64,000 nucleotides of DNA from Mycolicibacterium hodleri (GCF_025822245.1 NZ_JACKTL010000017.1:186001-250000); one strand, 5' to 3'. Positions 9,263 to 18,692 are shown, counted from the stretch's first letter. A program made the numbers and translations. Notes: generated by a model from the sequence alone, not told the origin.

Positions 9263-12148
9263 ATGCTCGCCATTCTCTACGCCCACGCGGTGGCCGCCCT
9301 GGTGGCGCCGGTCCTCGTGCAGCGTTGGGGACGACACGCCTTCTACGCGCTGGCGCTGGTGCCGTTGGGTTCACTGCCATGGGTCGCGATGAACTGGCCG
9401 GGCCGCGGCGAGCAGACGGTTCACCTGCAGTGGGTGCCCGAACTGTCGATGGACATCACGTTCCGCTTCGACGCGCTGGCGGCGATCATGAGCGTGCTGG
9501 TCCTCGGCGTCGGCGCGCTGGTCCTGTTCTACTGCGCGGAGTACTTCCACCACCACGACGGCCACACCGAACGCCGGCTGCCCAGCTTCGCCGCCGAACT
9601 GGTCGCGTTCTCCGGCGCCATGTTCGGGCTCGTCATCAGCGACAACATGCTGATGCTGTACCTGTTCTGGGAGCTGACGACGGTGCTGTCGTTCCTGCTG
9701 GTCGGTCACTACGCCGAGCGCGCCACCAGTCGGCGAGCGGCCACGCAGGCCCTGCTGGTCACCACCGCCGGGGGCTTGGCCATGCTCGTCGGCATCGTCA
9801 TCCTCGGCGAGTTGGCCGGCACCTACCGGCTGTCCGAACTCGTCGCGGCGCCCCCCACGGGGCTGGCCTCGAGCGTCGCGATCGTCCTGGTCCTCGTCGG
9901 TGCGGTGTCGAAGTCCGCCCTGGTGCCGTTCCACTTCTGGCTGCCCGGCGCCATGGCCGCACCCACCCCGGTCAGCGCGTACCTGCACGCCGCGGCGATG
10001 GTCAAGGCCGGCGTCTACCTCGTCGCGCGCCTCACGCCCGGCTTCGCCGACTCGCCCGCCTGGCGGCCGATCGTCGTCACCCTTGGCCTGGGCACGATGC
10101 TGCTCGCGGGCTGGCGGGCCGTGCGGGAGTACGACCTGAAGCTGATCCTCGCCTTTGGCACCGTCAGCCAGCTCGGCCTCATCACCCTGATGGTCGGCAT
10201 CGGCGGCCGCGACGTGATGCTCGCCGGCCTGGCGATGCTGTGTGCCCATGCCATGTTCAAGGCGGCCCTGTTCATGGTCGTCGGCATCGTCGACCACGCC
10301 ACCGGTACGCGTGACATCCGCCGCCTGGCCTGGCTCGGCGACCGACACCGCCCCTTGCTGATCGTCGCCATCTGCGCGACGGCGAGCATGGCCGCGCTGC
10401 CGCCGTTCCTGGGTTTCGTCGCCAAGGAGGCCGACCTCGGGACGTTGGCGGACAGCGCGTCGCTGGGCCCCGCCGCACCGTGGGTGCTCGGCGGTGTGGT
10501 GTTCGGTTCGGTGTTCACCACCATCTACAGCCTGCGCTTCATCTATGGGGCGTTCGCGCGCAAGGGCAGGCCCGAGCCAAGTACGCGCGTCGCCGAAATG
10601 CATCGTCCGCCAATCACGTTCCTGGTCCCGCCGGCGATCCTGGCACTGGCCGGACTGGTGTTCGGCGTCTGGCCGACGGGCCTCGACCACGTGCTGGCCG
10701 AATACGCCGACGACCTGTCCCGCGAGGCCGACTACCACCTCGCGCTGTGGCACGGCGTCAACGTGCCGCTGCTGTTGTCGATCCTGGTACTCGCCGCGGG
10801 CGTGGTCGCGTTCTTCGGCCGGAACCGCCTGCGCCGCGCCCGGTTCGGATACCTGCCGCTGGGCAACGCCGACCGCATCTACGACTCGGTGATTCGCGGC
10901 ACCGACGTGTTCGCGGTCCGGCTCACCGCGCTCACTCAGCGCGGCTCGATTCCCGCCACGCAGGCCGTCATCCTCTCCACACTGGTGCTGCTGCCGACGG
11001 CCATGCTGGTGCTCGGGACGCGGAACCGTCCAGAGTTGACGCTGTGGGATTCGCCGTTGCAGGCGGTCGTCGGCCTCATCATCTTGGCCGCGGCCATCAG
11101 CGCGACCGTGCTCCGCAACCGACTCGCCGCCGTCCTGGTCGTCGGCGTGACCGGATACGGCTGCGGCGCGATCTTCGTCTTCCACGGCGCGCCCGATCTC
11201 GCCCTCACCCAGTTCCTGGTGGAGACGCTGACGCTGGTCATCTTCGTCCTGGTGCTGCGGACCCTGCCCGCAGAGGCCGACCAGGGCAACATCAACCGGC
11301 ACCGGCTACCCCGGCTGGCGCTGTCGCTCGCCGTCGGCGCCACCGTCAGCGCGCTCGCGGTGTTCGCCATGGCGGCACGGACCACCCGACCGATCGCCGA
11401 CCTGCTTCCCGACGCCGCCTATTACCGCGGCCAGGGCTCCAACACGGTCAACGTGCTGCTGGTGGACATCCGCGCCTGGGACACCATGGGTGAGATCTCG
11501 GTGCTCCTGGTGGCGGCCACCGGGGTGGCGTCAATGGTGTTCCGCAACAGGCGCTTCGGTAGCGCGCCCAGGGTGCCGAGGGATGTTCGTGACGCCGGCC
11601 AACCCGACATTGGCCGCATCCCGGTGCTGCCGACCAGCCCGGCCGTCGGCGACATCACCTGGCTGCGGGGCAGCGAACTTCGCGACCCCCGCTACCGATC
11701 GCTGGTGCTCGAGGTGGCCACGCGAATCATCTTCCCGCTCATCATGGTGCTGTCGTTCTACTTCTTCTTCGCCGGCCACAACACCCCCGGCGGCGGTTTC
11801 GCCGGCGGGTTGACCGCCGGCCTCGCGCTGGTGCTGCGCTACTTGGCGGGAGGCCGATTCGAGCTCGGTGAGGCGCTTCCCGTCGACGCGGGCAAGATGC
11901 TCGGGGTCGGCCTGGCGCTGTCGGCGGGCACGGCGGTCACGTCACTGTTCTTGGGCGCACCGGTGTTGTCGTCTGCCGTCTTCGAATTCGACGTACCGGT
12001 GCTCGGCCACGTCAAGCTCGTCACCGCCCTCTTCTTCGATCTCGGCGTCTACCTGATCGTCGTCGGCCTGGTCCTCGACGTCCTGCGCAGCCTCGGCGCG
12101 CGCGTCGATGTGGAGATGGCCCAGCAGAATCAGGCGGCCCGCCGATGA
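9263..12148 (+). CDS. mrpA: Mrp-type Na+/H+ antiporter subunit A fused to B
   Basis: 961 residues with about 20 membrane helices. The first 500 or so residues are a NuoL/MrpA-like proton-channel module (conserved LFWELTT, VSKSALVPFHFWLPGAMAAP with its Lys/His, and HAMFKAALF). Then comes the MrpA-specific C-terminal extension (FHGAPDLALTQFLVE). From about residue 800 there is a complete MnhB domain (FFFAGHNTPGGGFAGGL). The fusion joins two Mrp subunits that are separate in Bacillus. The complex exports Na+ (and sometimes K+ or Ca2+) in exchange for H+. It is first of six genes that all overlap by 1-4 bp. Confidence 0.92.
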   Translation: MLAILYAHAVAALVAPVLVQRWGRHAFYALALVPLGSLPWVAMNWPGRGEQTVHLQWVPELSMDITFRFDALAAIMSVLVLGVGALVLFYCAEYFHHHDGHTERRLPSFAAELVAFSGAMFGLVISDNMLMLYLFWELTTVLSFLLVGHYAERATSRRAATQALLVTTAGGLAMLVGIVILGELAGTYRLSELVAAPPTGLASSVAIVLVLVGAVSKSALVPFHFWLPGAMAAPTPVSAYLHAAAMVKAGVYLVARLTPGFADSPAWRPIVVTLGLGTMLLAGWRAVREYDLKLILAFGTVSQLGLITLMVGIGGRDVMLAGLAMLCAHAMFKAALFMVVGIVDHATGTRDIRRLAWLGDRHRPLLIVAICATASMAALPPFLGFVAKEADLGTLADSASLGPAAPWVLGGVVFGSVFTTIYSLRFIYGAFARKGRPEPSTRVAEMHRPPITFLVPPAILALAGLVFGVWPTGLDHVLAEYADDLSREADYHLALWHGVNVPLLLSILVLAAGVVAFFGRNRLRRARFGYLPLGNADRIYDSVIRGTDVFAVRLTALTQRGSIPATQAVILSTLVLLPTAMLVLGTRNRPELTLWDSPLQAVVGLIILAAAISATVLRNRLAAVLVVGVTGYGCGAIFVFHGAPDLALTQFLVETLTLVIFVLVLRTLPAEADQGNINRHRLPRLALSLAVGATVSALAVFAMAARTTRPIADLLPDAAYYRGQGSNTVNVLLVDIRAWDTMGEISVLLVAATGVASMVFRNRRFGSAPRVPRDVRDAGQPDIGRIPVLPTSPAVGDITWLRGSELRDPRYRSLVLEVATRIIFPLIMVLSFYFFFAGHNTPGGGFAGGLTAGLALVLRYLAGGRFELGEALPVDAGKMLGVGLALSAGTAVTSLFLGAPVLSSAVFEFDVPVLGHVKLVTALFFDLGVYLIVVGLVLDVLRSLGARVDVEMAQQNQAARR

Positions 12149-12612
12149 CCGACCTCGTACCCCTGATCCTCATCGGCGGACTCACCACGGCCGGGGTGTA
12201 CCTCCTGTTGGAGCGCAACCTCACGCGAATGCTGTTGGGGCTGCTGCTCGTCGGCAACGCCGTGAACATCCTGATCCTGACCGTCGCCGGGCCCGCAGGA
12301 AATCCGCCCATCCGCGGCCGAGTGTCCGACGGTCACACCGCCACCGCCGATCCGTTGGCGCAGGGCATGATCCTCACCGCCATCGTCATCACGATGGGGA
12401 TCGCCGCGTTCGTGCTCGCCCTGACCTACCGCTCGTACCGGCTGTCGCGGGACGAGGACGTCGCCAACGACCCAGAGGACACCAGGGTTTCCGAGCTGTC
12501 CGACAAGTCCGCCGTCGCCATCGACGAGGACCTCGTCACCCACGACCCGCACCGCGACACCGACGCCCCCGACGAACTGGACGCACTGCCCGGGCACGAG
12601 GGCTCCCGATGA
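12145..12612 (+). CDS. mrpC: Mrp antiporter subunit C (NuoK-like)
   Basis: 155 residues. Three membrane helices in the first 95 residues resemble NuoK, including VYLLLERNLTRMLLGLLLVG with the conserved Glu, and PLAQGMILTAIVI. The C-terminal 50 residues form an acidic hydrophilic tail (many Asp/Glu), longer than in Bacillus MrpC. The start overlaps the mrpA stop by 4 bp and the stop overlaps mrpD by 4 bp, indicating stoichiometric translation of the complex. Confidence 0.92.
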   Translation: MTDLVPLILIGGLTTAGVYLLLERNLTRMLLGLLLVGNAVNILILTVAGPAGNPPIRGRVSDGHTATADPLAQGMILTAIVITMGIAAFVLALTYRSYRLSRDEDVANDPEDTRVSELSDKSAVAIDEDLVTHDPHRDTDAPDELDALPGHEGSR

Positions 12613-14204
12613 GTCTGTCCGCGGTGCTCACGCCGCTCCCCGTTCTGATTCCCACCCTGGCCGCGGCGGTCACGCTGTTCGCGGGCCGCACGCCGCGGCT
12701 GCAGCGCACCATCGCGGTGGCGGCGTTGTCCGCGGTGGTGGCGGTCTGCGCGGCGCTGGTCCACCTGGCCGACCGTGACGGCACCATCGCGGTGCACGTC
12801 GGCGGGTGGGGTCAGTCGGTTCCGGGCATGGGGCCGTTGGGCATCACCCTGGTGGTGGACCGGCTCTCGTCGATGATGCTGCTGGTGTCGGCGATCGTGC
12901 TGCTGGCCGTGGTGTTCTACGCCATCGGTCAGGGCATCCGCGACGGCGACGAGCGGCAACCGGTGTCGATCTTCCTGCCGACCTACCTGGTGCTGTCGGC
13001 GGGCGTGTGCACCGCGTTCCTGGCCGGTGACCTGTTCAACCTGTTCGTCGGCTTCGAGGTGCTGTTGTCCGCGAGCTTCGTGCTGCTGACCATCGGCGCC
13101 AGCACCGACCGGGTCAGGGCCGGCATCGCCTACGTGATGGTCTCGATGGTGTCGTCGCTGATCTTCCTGATCGGCCTGGCCATGATCTACGCGGCCACCG
13201 GCACCCTGAACATGGCCGAGTTGTCGGTGCGGCTGGAGGACATTCCGTCCGGCACTCGCGGTGCGATGTTCGCCGTCCTGATGGTCGCGTTCGGCATCAA
13301 GGCCGCGGTGTTCCCGCTGTCGACCTGGCTCCCCGACTCGTATCCGACCGCCCCCGCACCGGTCACCGCCGTCTTCGCGGGCTTGCTGACCAAGGTGGGC
13401 GTCTACGCGATCATCCGGGCACACACGCTGCTGTTCCCCGGCGGCGCGCTCGACAACGTGCTGATGGTCGCGGCGCTGGTGACGATGCTGGTCGGCATCT
13501 TCGGTGCGATCGCGCAGAGCGACATCAAGCGGCTGCTGTCGTTCACGCTGGTCAGCCACATCGGGTACATGGTGTTCGGCATCGCGCTGGGCAGCGAACT
13601 CGGCATGTCGGGCGCCATCTACTACGTCGCGCACCACATCGTCGTGCAGACGACGCTGTTCCTCGTGGTCGGACTGATCGAGCGGCAGGCCGGTGCGTCG
13701 ACGCTGCAGCGTCTCGGAGGGCTGGCCGCCGCCAGTCCGCTGCTGGCGCTGGTGTTCTTCATCCCCGCCCTCAACCTCGGTGGCATCCCGCCGTTCTCCG
13801 GGTTCATCGGCAAGGTCGCCCTGCTGGAGGCCGGCACCCAGGACGCCTCGGTGCTCGCATGGGTACTGGTGGGGGGCAGTGTGGTGACGAGCTTGCTGAC
13901 GCTCTACGTGATGGCCAGGGTGTGGACCAAGGCGTTCTGGCGGGCCCGCGCCGACGCCCCCGAGGGCAATCTCGCCGACGTCTCCCCGTCGTCTCTGATC
14001 GACGACTCCGAGGAGGACATCGCCCACGCCGATCGCGACGACGTGGGTCGCATGCCGGTCGGCATGCTGGTGCCGACCACGGCGCTCATCGCCGTCGGAC
14101 TGGCGCTGACGGTGTTCGCCGGTCCGATCTTCGCCTTCAGCGAGCGCGCGGCGGCCGAGGTCGTCGACCGGGGTCAGTACGTGTCGGCGGTGTTGAGGCC
14201 GTGA
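12609..14204 (+). CDS. mrpD: Mrp antiporter subunit D (NuoM/NuoN-like)
   Basis: 531 residues and about 14 helices with a proton-translocation signature: FNLFVGFEVLLSASFVLL (conserved Glu), IKAAVFPLSTWLPDSYPTAP (Lys) and PPFSGFIGKVALLEAG. The start chosen is the ATG that overlaps the mrpC stop; the open frame extends far upstream but only in the shadow of mrpA/C. A hydrophilic segment rich in Asp/Glu lies between the last two helices (near residue 455-485). Confidence 0.92.
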   Translation: MSLSAVLTPLPVLIPTLAAAVTLFAGRTPRLQRTIAVAALSAVVAVCAALVHLADRDGTIAVHVGGWGQSVPGMGPLGITLVVDRLSSMMLLVSAIVLLAVVFYAIGQGIRDGDERQPVSIFLPTYLVLSAGVCTAFLAGDLFNLFVGFEVLLSASFVLLTIGASTDRVRAGIAYVMVSMVSSLIFLIGLAMIYAATGTLNMAELSVRLEDIPSGTRGAMFAVLMVAFGIKAAVFPLSTWLPDSYPTAPAPVTAVFAGLLTKVGVYAIIRAHTLLFPGGALDNVLMVAALVTMLVGIFGAIAQSDIKRLLSFTLVSHIGYMVFGIALGSELGMSGAIYYVAHHIVVQTTLFLVVGLIERQAGASTLQRLGGLAAASPLLALVFFIPALNLGGIPPFSGFIGKVALLEAGTQDASVLAWVLVGGSVVTSLLTLYVMARVWTKAFWRARADAPEGNLADVSPSSLIDDSEEDIAHADRDDVGRMPVGMLVPTTALIAVGLALTVFAGPIFAFSERAAAEVVDRGQYVSAVLRP

Positions 14205-14776
14205 TGAGCGCTCGCGCGAAGAACCGACCAATCCAGTTGAGAACCATCCTTCTACGGGCCTGGGTGGTGTGCTGGCTGACGCTGGTGTGGATTCTGTTGT
14301 GGGGCAACGTCTCCGCGGCCAACGTGGTGGGTGGCGTCGCCGTCGCGTTGGTGATCACACTGCTGTTGCCGTTGCCGCCGGTGCCCGTCGAGGGCAAGCT
14401 GCATCCGCTGTCTTTGGTGCGGTTGGTCGCGCTGATCGCCTACTACCTGGTGCTGTCGTCGGTTCAGGTGGCCTGGCTCGCGATCAAGCCGGGCCCGCCA
14501 CCGCGCAGTGCCGTGCTCCGCGCACACGTGGCGATCAAGTCCGACCTGGTGCTGGCGTTGACCGTCAGCGCGCTCAACCTCATCCCCGGTGGCATCGTGC
14601 TGGAGATCGACCAGACGCGACGCTTGATCTACGTACACGTGATCGACGCGGGCAGCGACAAGGCGGTCGCGCGCTTCTACCGTCAGGTCGCCGACATCGA
14701 GCGCTTGATGATCGCGACGTTCGAGAAGGACGCCGACTGGCGGGCCAGCGCGGAGAGGGAGGCGAGCGCCGAGTGA
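14204..14776 (+). CDS. mrpE: Mrp antiporter subunit E
   Basis: 190-residue MnhE-family protein. N-terminal helices (WVVCWLTLVWILLWGN and NVVGGVAVALVITLLLPLPP) are followed by a soluble C-terminal part with LNLIPGGIVLEIDQTRRLIYVHVID, the family hallmark. TGATG overlap: the ATG shares its A with the mrpD stop. In other bacteria MrpE is needed for full antiport activity but has no channel motif. Confidence 0.92.
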   Translation: MSARAKNRPIQLRTILLRAWVVCWLTLVWILLWGNVSAANVVGGVAVALVITLLLPLPPVPVEGKLHPLSLVRLVALIAYYLVLSSVQVAWLAIKPGPPPRSAVLRAHVAIKSDLVLALTVSALNLIPGGIVLEIDQTRRLIYVHVIDAGSDKAVARFYRQVADIERLMIATFEKDADWRASAEREASAE

Positions 14777-15054
14777 ATGCCGTGTGGACCATCTCGGCGG
14801 TGATGTTGATCGCCGCCATCGCCGTCACCATGTTCCGACTGCTCGCCGGCCCTGGCACGCTGGACCGGCTGGTGGCGCTGGACACCTTCGTCGCGGTCAC
14901 GATGTGCTCCATCGGCACGTGGGCGGCCTACAGCCTCGACACCACGGTGACCTACAGCCTGACCGCACTGGCGCTGATCAGCTTCGTGGGCTCGGTCAGC
15001 GTGGCGCGCTTCCGCGTTCGAGACACCGACCGGGCGGACGGGGAGCCTCAGTGA
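14773..15054 (+). CDS. mrpF: Mrp antiporter subunit F
   Basis: 93 residues with three helices and the conserved RLLAGPGTLDRLVALDTF of MnhF, including the membrane-buried Asp. GTG start in a GTGA overlap with mrpE; the end overlaps mrpG in the same way. Confidence 0.91.
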   Translation: MNAVWTISAVMLIAAIAVTMFRLLAGPGTLDRLVALDTFVAVTMCSIGTWAAYSLDTTVTYSLTALALISFVGSVSVARFRVRDTDRADGEPQ

Positions 15055-15389
15055 GCGGCATTCTGGACGTACTCGCCGGTGTCCTGGTGCTGGCCGGTTC
15101 GACGCTGGCCCTGACCGCGGCGATCGGCGTGGTGCGGTTCCCCGACACCCTGTCGCGAATGCACGCCGCCACCAAGCCGCAGGTGCTCGGGCTGTTGCTG
15201 GTGCTCGTGGGCGCGGCCCTGCGGCTGCGTGGCCATCCGGACGTCGGAATGTTGATCCTGGCCGGCCTCTTCACCCTGATCACCGCGCCGGTGGTGGCCA
15301 ACCGGGTCGGGCAACTCGCCTACCGGGAGCAGAGCTTCCGCGACGACCTGCTGACCAAGGACGACATGGCGGACCGCCCCGAGGACTGA
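15051..15389 (+). CDS. mrpG: Mrp antiporter subunit G
   Basis: 112 residues with three helices. The signature GVVRFPDTLSRMHAATKPQ of MnhG is complete. It is the last gene of the mrp operon, coupled by GTGA. The operon stops 15 bp before an SOS box; I see no clear terminator hairpin between them. Confidence 0.91.
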   Translation: MSGILDVLAGVLVLAGSTLALTAAIGVVRFPDTLSRMHAATKPQVLGLLLVLVGAALRLRGHPDVGMLILAGLFTLITAPVVANRVGQLAYREQSFRDDLLTKDDMADRPED

Positions 15390-15404
15390 CGGGCTTGTCG
15401 GTGG

Positions 15405-15420
15405 TCGAATGTATGTTCGA
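15405..15420 (+). promoter_or_regulatory. LexA (SOS) box over the -10 of the DUF222/HNH gene
   Basis: TCGAAT-N4-GTTCGA matches the mycobacterial LexA consensus TCGAAC-N4-GTTCGA at all but one base. The -10 hexamer TATGTT (15412-15417) lies inside it, and 6 nt later the ATG at 15424 starts the gene, so bound LexA would block a leaderless promoter directly. Confidence 0.75.
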
Positions 15421-15423
15421 ATC

Positions 15424-16860
15424 ATGTCCGGGGTGGCAGTACGAGAGGCGATGGCGGCACTGCGCGACGCCCACGACGCGCTCGCGGCCTGCGACGTCGA
15501 CCTGCTGACCCGCACCGAATTGTTGGCGACCCTCGACGAACTCGAGGCGCTGACCTGTCAGCTGCCCACCCAATTGCACCGACTGCTGGCCCGGCTCCAG
15601 CTCGAGACGACGGCGAAGGAACTGGGCGCCAAGTCCTGGCGGGACGTGCTCACCATCCGGTGGCGCATCTCGAGCGCCGAGGCCGGCCGCCGGCTGACCG
15701 ACGCCGCGCTGCTGGCACCGCGGGGAGCACTATCCGGCGAGCCGCTCGAGCCGGAGCTCCCCGCGACCGCCAAGGGCCAGGCGCTGGGAATGCTCAACGG
15801 CGAGCACGTCAAGGTGATCCGCAAGGCGATGGCGCGCATGCCGGGCTTCGTCGACCCGCACACGCGCGGGCAGATCGAAGTGGACCTGGTCCGCACGGCG
15901 AGCCGAGTCGGCCCCAAGGAGTTGAAGGACTCCGCCGATCTGACGCTGTTCCTGCTCGACCAGGACGGTCCCCCGCCCGACGACACCGAGCGCGACCGCA
16001 AGCGCGGTGTCTCGAAGGGCAAGCAACGCCACGACGCGATGACGCCGATCACCGGAGAACTCACGCCCGAGGCGTGGTCCGTCTGGGAGGCGATCTTCGC
16101 GAAGTACGCCGCACCCGGGATGTGCAACCCCGCCGACGACGAACCCTGCACCTCCGGGACACCGACCCAGCAGCAGATCGACGACGACCACCGCAGCCTG
16201 GCCCAACGCCAGCATGATGCGATGGTCGCCGTCGGCCGCATCGCGCTGATGAGCGGGCGGCTCGGTCAGCTAAACGGGTTACCGGTATCGGTGATCATCC
16301 GAACCACCCTGCAGGACTTGGAGTCTCGCGCAGGTGTGGGCGTGACCGGCGGTGGAACGATCATGCCGATTCGCGACGTCGTCCGGCTCGCCGGCCATGC
16401 CAACCACTACCTGGCGGTGTTCGACCGCGCCACCGGGTCGGCGCTGGATCTGTTCCGGACCCGGCGGGTGGCGTCGGCGGCGCAGCGGATCATGCTGATC
16501 GCCCGCGACGGCGGGTGCACCAAACCGTGCTGCACCGTCGGCGCGTATGGCTCGCAGATCCATCATGCTCGGCGCGACTGGGCGGCCGGCGGACTCACCA
16601 ACGTCGACGATCTCGCCTTGGCCTGCGGGCCCGACAACCGCTTGGTGGGCGCCGAGAACGGGTGGACCACCACCGTCAACGCCAGTGGCGACGTCGAGTG
16701 GATACCGCCGCCGCAGTTGGACACCGGACAGGCCCGGATCAACCACTACCATCGCCCCGAACGGCTGCTGCACCCGGCAGACGACGCAGAAGCATTGTGG
16801 CACGACGACGATGCCGACCACCCTGGCGGACCGGCGCCGCCCACCGACCAGGTGGCGTGA
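15424..16860 (+). CDS. DUF222 / HNH endonuclease domain protein (13E12 repeat family)
   Basis: 478 residues. The N-terminal two thirds are the DUF222 domain of the mycobacterial 13E12 (REP13E12) family. The C-terminal part is an HNH nuclease-like module: GGCTKPCC for zinc, QIHHARRDWAAGG and NVDDLALACGPDN. An in-frame ATG 15 nt upstream lies inside the SOS box, so the leaderless ATG is used. The family is DNA-damage inducible in M. tuberculosis and often multicopy; the true role is unknown. It does not encode a recombinase, and I see no target-site repeats around it. Confidence 0.87.
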   Translation: MSGVAVREAMAALRDAHDALAACDVDLLTRTELLATLDELEALTCQLPTQLHRLLARLQLETTAKELGAKSWRDVLTIRWRISSAEAGRRLTDAALLAPRGALSGEPLEPELPATAKGQALGMLNGEHVKVIRKAMARMPGFVDPHTRGQIEVDLVRTASRVGPKELKDSADLTLFLLDQDGPPPDDTERDRKRGVSKGKQRHDAMTPITGELTPEAWSVWEAIFAKYAAPGMCNPADDEPCTSGTPTQQQIDDDHRSLAQRQHDAMVAVGRIALMSGRLGQLNGLPVSVIIRTTLQDLESRAGVGVTGGGTIMPIRDVVRLAGHANHYLAVFDRATGSALDLFRTRRVASAAQRIMLIARDGGCTKPCCTVGAYGSQIHHARRDWAAGGLTNVDDLALACGPDNRLVGAENGWTTTVNASGDVEWIPPPQLDTGQARINHYHRPERLLHPADDAEALWHDDDADHPGGPAPPTDQVA

Positions 16861-16867
16861 GTGCGAG

Positions 16868-17515
16868 CTAGTCTGGCGTGCCGCCGCCCGCGAGCTGAAA
16901 CTCGATCATCGCGGCCACGGTTTCGACGGCGTCGCGCAACGCGTCCAACCGCGCCGCCGCCGACGGCGCGGCGAGTACCGCGTACCGGTCGGCCTGGCCC
17001 ATCGGCACGCGGGACGACAACGCGTACAACCGTCGTCCGGCGTCGTCACCGGGTTCCGGTTCGCCGAGCAGTTCGAGACGCGACGGAAGCGTCGTCTTCT
17101 TCGCCGCCGCCAGCCGCTCGAAGGTCTCCATCAGGCGATCCTCCACGGCGGCGATGTCGTCTCCGCTGACGGCCGAGCCCGGCTCGTCTGGCCACGGCTC
17201 GACGTCGGCGCGCGGGTACGGGTCGTCGTCGAGCCACGACGTCACGCGAATCCGCTCGCGCATCTCGCATGCCAACAGGTAGTGGCCCTCGCCCAGGTCT
17301 TGGTACTCCACGATGTGCGCCATCGAACCCACGTCGCACCGGGCGTCCTCGCCACCGACTTCGCGCCCCGCGGCGATCAGGACGACGCCGAATTCCCGCG
17401 CGTCGCCGAGACACTCGCGGACCAGCGCGCCGTAGCGGGGTTCGAAGATGCGCAGCGGCAGTTCCTCACCCGGTAGTCGGACGGACTCCAGCGGAAACAT
17501 CGGCCTGATGGTCAC
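16868..17515 (-). CDS. Lon N-terminal substrate-binding domain protein (Rv0434-like)
   Basis: About 215 residues comprising only the Lon substrate-binding (LON/PUA-like) domain: MFPLESVRLPGEELPLRIFEPRYGALVREC, then EYQDLGEGHYLL and RIRVTSWLDDDPYP. There is no AAA or protease part. This is the stand-alone form found next to the Cdc48-like ATPase in M. tuberculosis; here 8 kb of mrp and other genes separate them. Three in-frame starts exist; the middle GTG is chosen because AGGTG lies 6 nt upstream. It is convergent with the DUF222 gene (7-bp gap). Confidence 0.85.
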   Translation of the reverse strand: MTIRPMFPLESVRLPGEELPLRIFEPRYGALVRECLGDAREFGVVLIAAGREVGGEDARCDVGSMAHIVEYQDLGEGHYLLACEMRERIRVTSWLDDDPYPRADVEPWPDEPGSAVSGDDIAAVEDRLMETFERLAAAKKTTLPSRLELLGEPEPGDDAGRRLYALSSRVPMGQADRYAVLAAPSAAARLDALRDAVETVAAMIEFQLAGGGTPD

Positions 17516-17540
17516 TGGTGACACCTACCCGCCCGAGGAC

Positions 17541-18692
17541 CTAGAGAACCAACTCGGCGATCAACGCGTCGACGACGGCCCGCAGATCGCCGTCGTTGTC
17601 CTCGGCGACCCGCCGCTGCCGCTGATACGAGGCGCCCGTCTGATAGATGCTCGACACCAGTGCCAGCTCGTCGGCGCAGCCCAGCGACGTCGCGACCGGC
17701 TCCAGTTTGTTGAGCAAGTCGTCGAGGTCCTCGGTGACCAGACGCTCGTTGCTGTCCTCGTCGAGGATGATCACCGCGTCGAGGCCGTATCGCGCCGCCC
17801 GCCACTTGTTCTCCTGCACGTGCCACGGGGGCATGGTCGGCAGGTGCTCGCCCGCGTCGAGGCGCCGGTCCAAGTCGACGATCAGGCAGTGGGTCAACGC
17901 CACCAATGCACCGAGCTCGTCGATGTTGGAGATGCCGTCGAAGATTCGCACCTCGATGGTGCCCAGATGAGGCGAAGGCCGTATGTCCCAACGGATTTCG
18001 TTCATGTGGTCGATGATGCCGGTCTTCTTCTGGTCATGGACGAACTGCTCGAACTGGGACCACTCCTGGAAGTGGAAGGGCAGGCCCGCCGTCGGCAACT
18101 GCTGGAACATCATGGCCCGGTTGCTGGCGTAACCGGTGTCACCACCGTCCCAGTACGGCGACGAGGCTGACAGCGCCAGCAGGTGCGGGTAGTGGTTGAG
18201 CAGCGAGGTGATGATCGGCATGACCTTGTGCGCCGAGGAGACCCCGACGTGCACGTGCACGCCCCAGATCAGCATCTGCCTGCCCCACCACTGGGTGCGC
18301 TTGATCAGCTCGGCGTAGCGCGGCGCGTCGGTCAACTGCTCGGCCGACCACTTCGCGAACGGATGGGTGCCCGCGCAGAACAGTTCCATCCCGCGGTCGC
18401 GGACGATGCGGCGGGCCGGCGCGAGGGTAGCCCGCAGATCGTCCATCGCCTCGCTCGCGTTGTCGCAGATGCCGGTGACGACTTCGACGGTGTTGCGCAG
18501 CAATTCCTTGTGCACGTGCGGACTTTCGCCGATCTCGGCGATCACCGCGGCAGCCTCGTTGCTCAGCTCACGCGTCTCGGGGTCGACCAGCGCGAACTCC
18601 CACTCGACCCCGATGGTCGGCCGAGCCGACCCCTTGAAGTCGATCCGTTGAGGTCTCGGACCGACCGTCGACTCACTCGGGGGAAATGACAC
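17541..18692 (-). CDS. ybdK: YbdK-type carboxylate-amine ligase (glutamate-cysteine ligase family 2)
   Basis: 383 residues of the GCS2 family. [18 protein letters not shown] contributes metal/glutamate-binding Glu residues, and [10 protein letters not shown] and [10 protein letters not shown] are conserved active-site strands. Members ligate an amino group to a carboxylate with ATP; YbdK has weak gamma-glutamylcysteine ligase activity in vitro, and its physiological reaction is uncertain. It corresponds to Rv0433. Its first 20 bp overlap the 3' end of sodC, so the two are co-transcribed. Confidence 0.88.
   Translation of the reverse strand: MSFPPSESTVGPRPQRIDFKGSARPTIGVEWEFALVDPETRELSNEAAAVIAEIGESPHVHKELLRNTVEVVTGICDNASEAMDDLRATLAPARRIVRDRGMELFCAGTHPFAKWSAEQLTDAPRYAELIKRTQWWGRQMLIWGVHVHVGVSSAHKVMPIITSLLNHYPHLLALSASSPYWDGGDTGYASNRAMMFQQLPTAGLPFHFQEWSQFEQFVHDQKKTGIIDHMNEIRWDIRPSPHLGTIEVRIFDGISNIDELGALVALTHCLIVDLDRRLDAGEHLPTMPPWHVQENKWRAARYGLDAVIILDEDSNERLVTEDLDDLLNKLEPVATSLGCADELALVSSIYQTGASYQRQRRVAEDNDGDLRAVVDALIAELVL

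Noticed and set aside
9371..11302. 643-codon open frame antisense to mrpA
   Set aside because: It mirrors the codon structure of mrpA, is low-complexity (Gly/Arg/Asp/Gln rich) and has no recognisable domain. It is a high-G+C shadow frame.
12426..14231. 601-codon open frame antisense to mrpC/mrpD
   Set aside because: Same reasons: His/Arg/Gln-rich composition, no motif, no start signal, and full overlap with clear mrp genes.
15424..16860. DUF222/HNH gene as an active mobile element
   Set aside because: No terminal repeats, target duplication or recombinase motif can be seen. Only the nuclease-like motif and family multiplicity hint at mobility.
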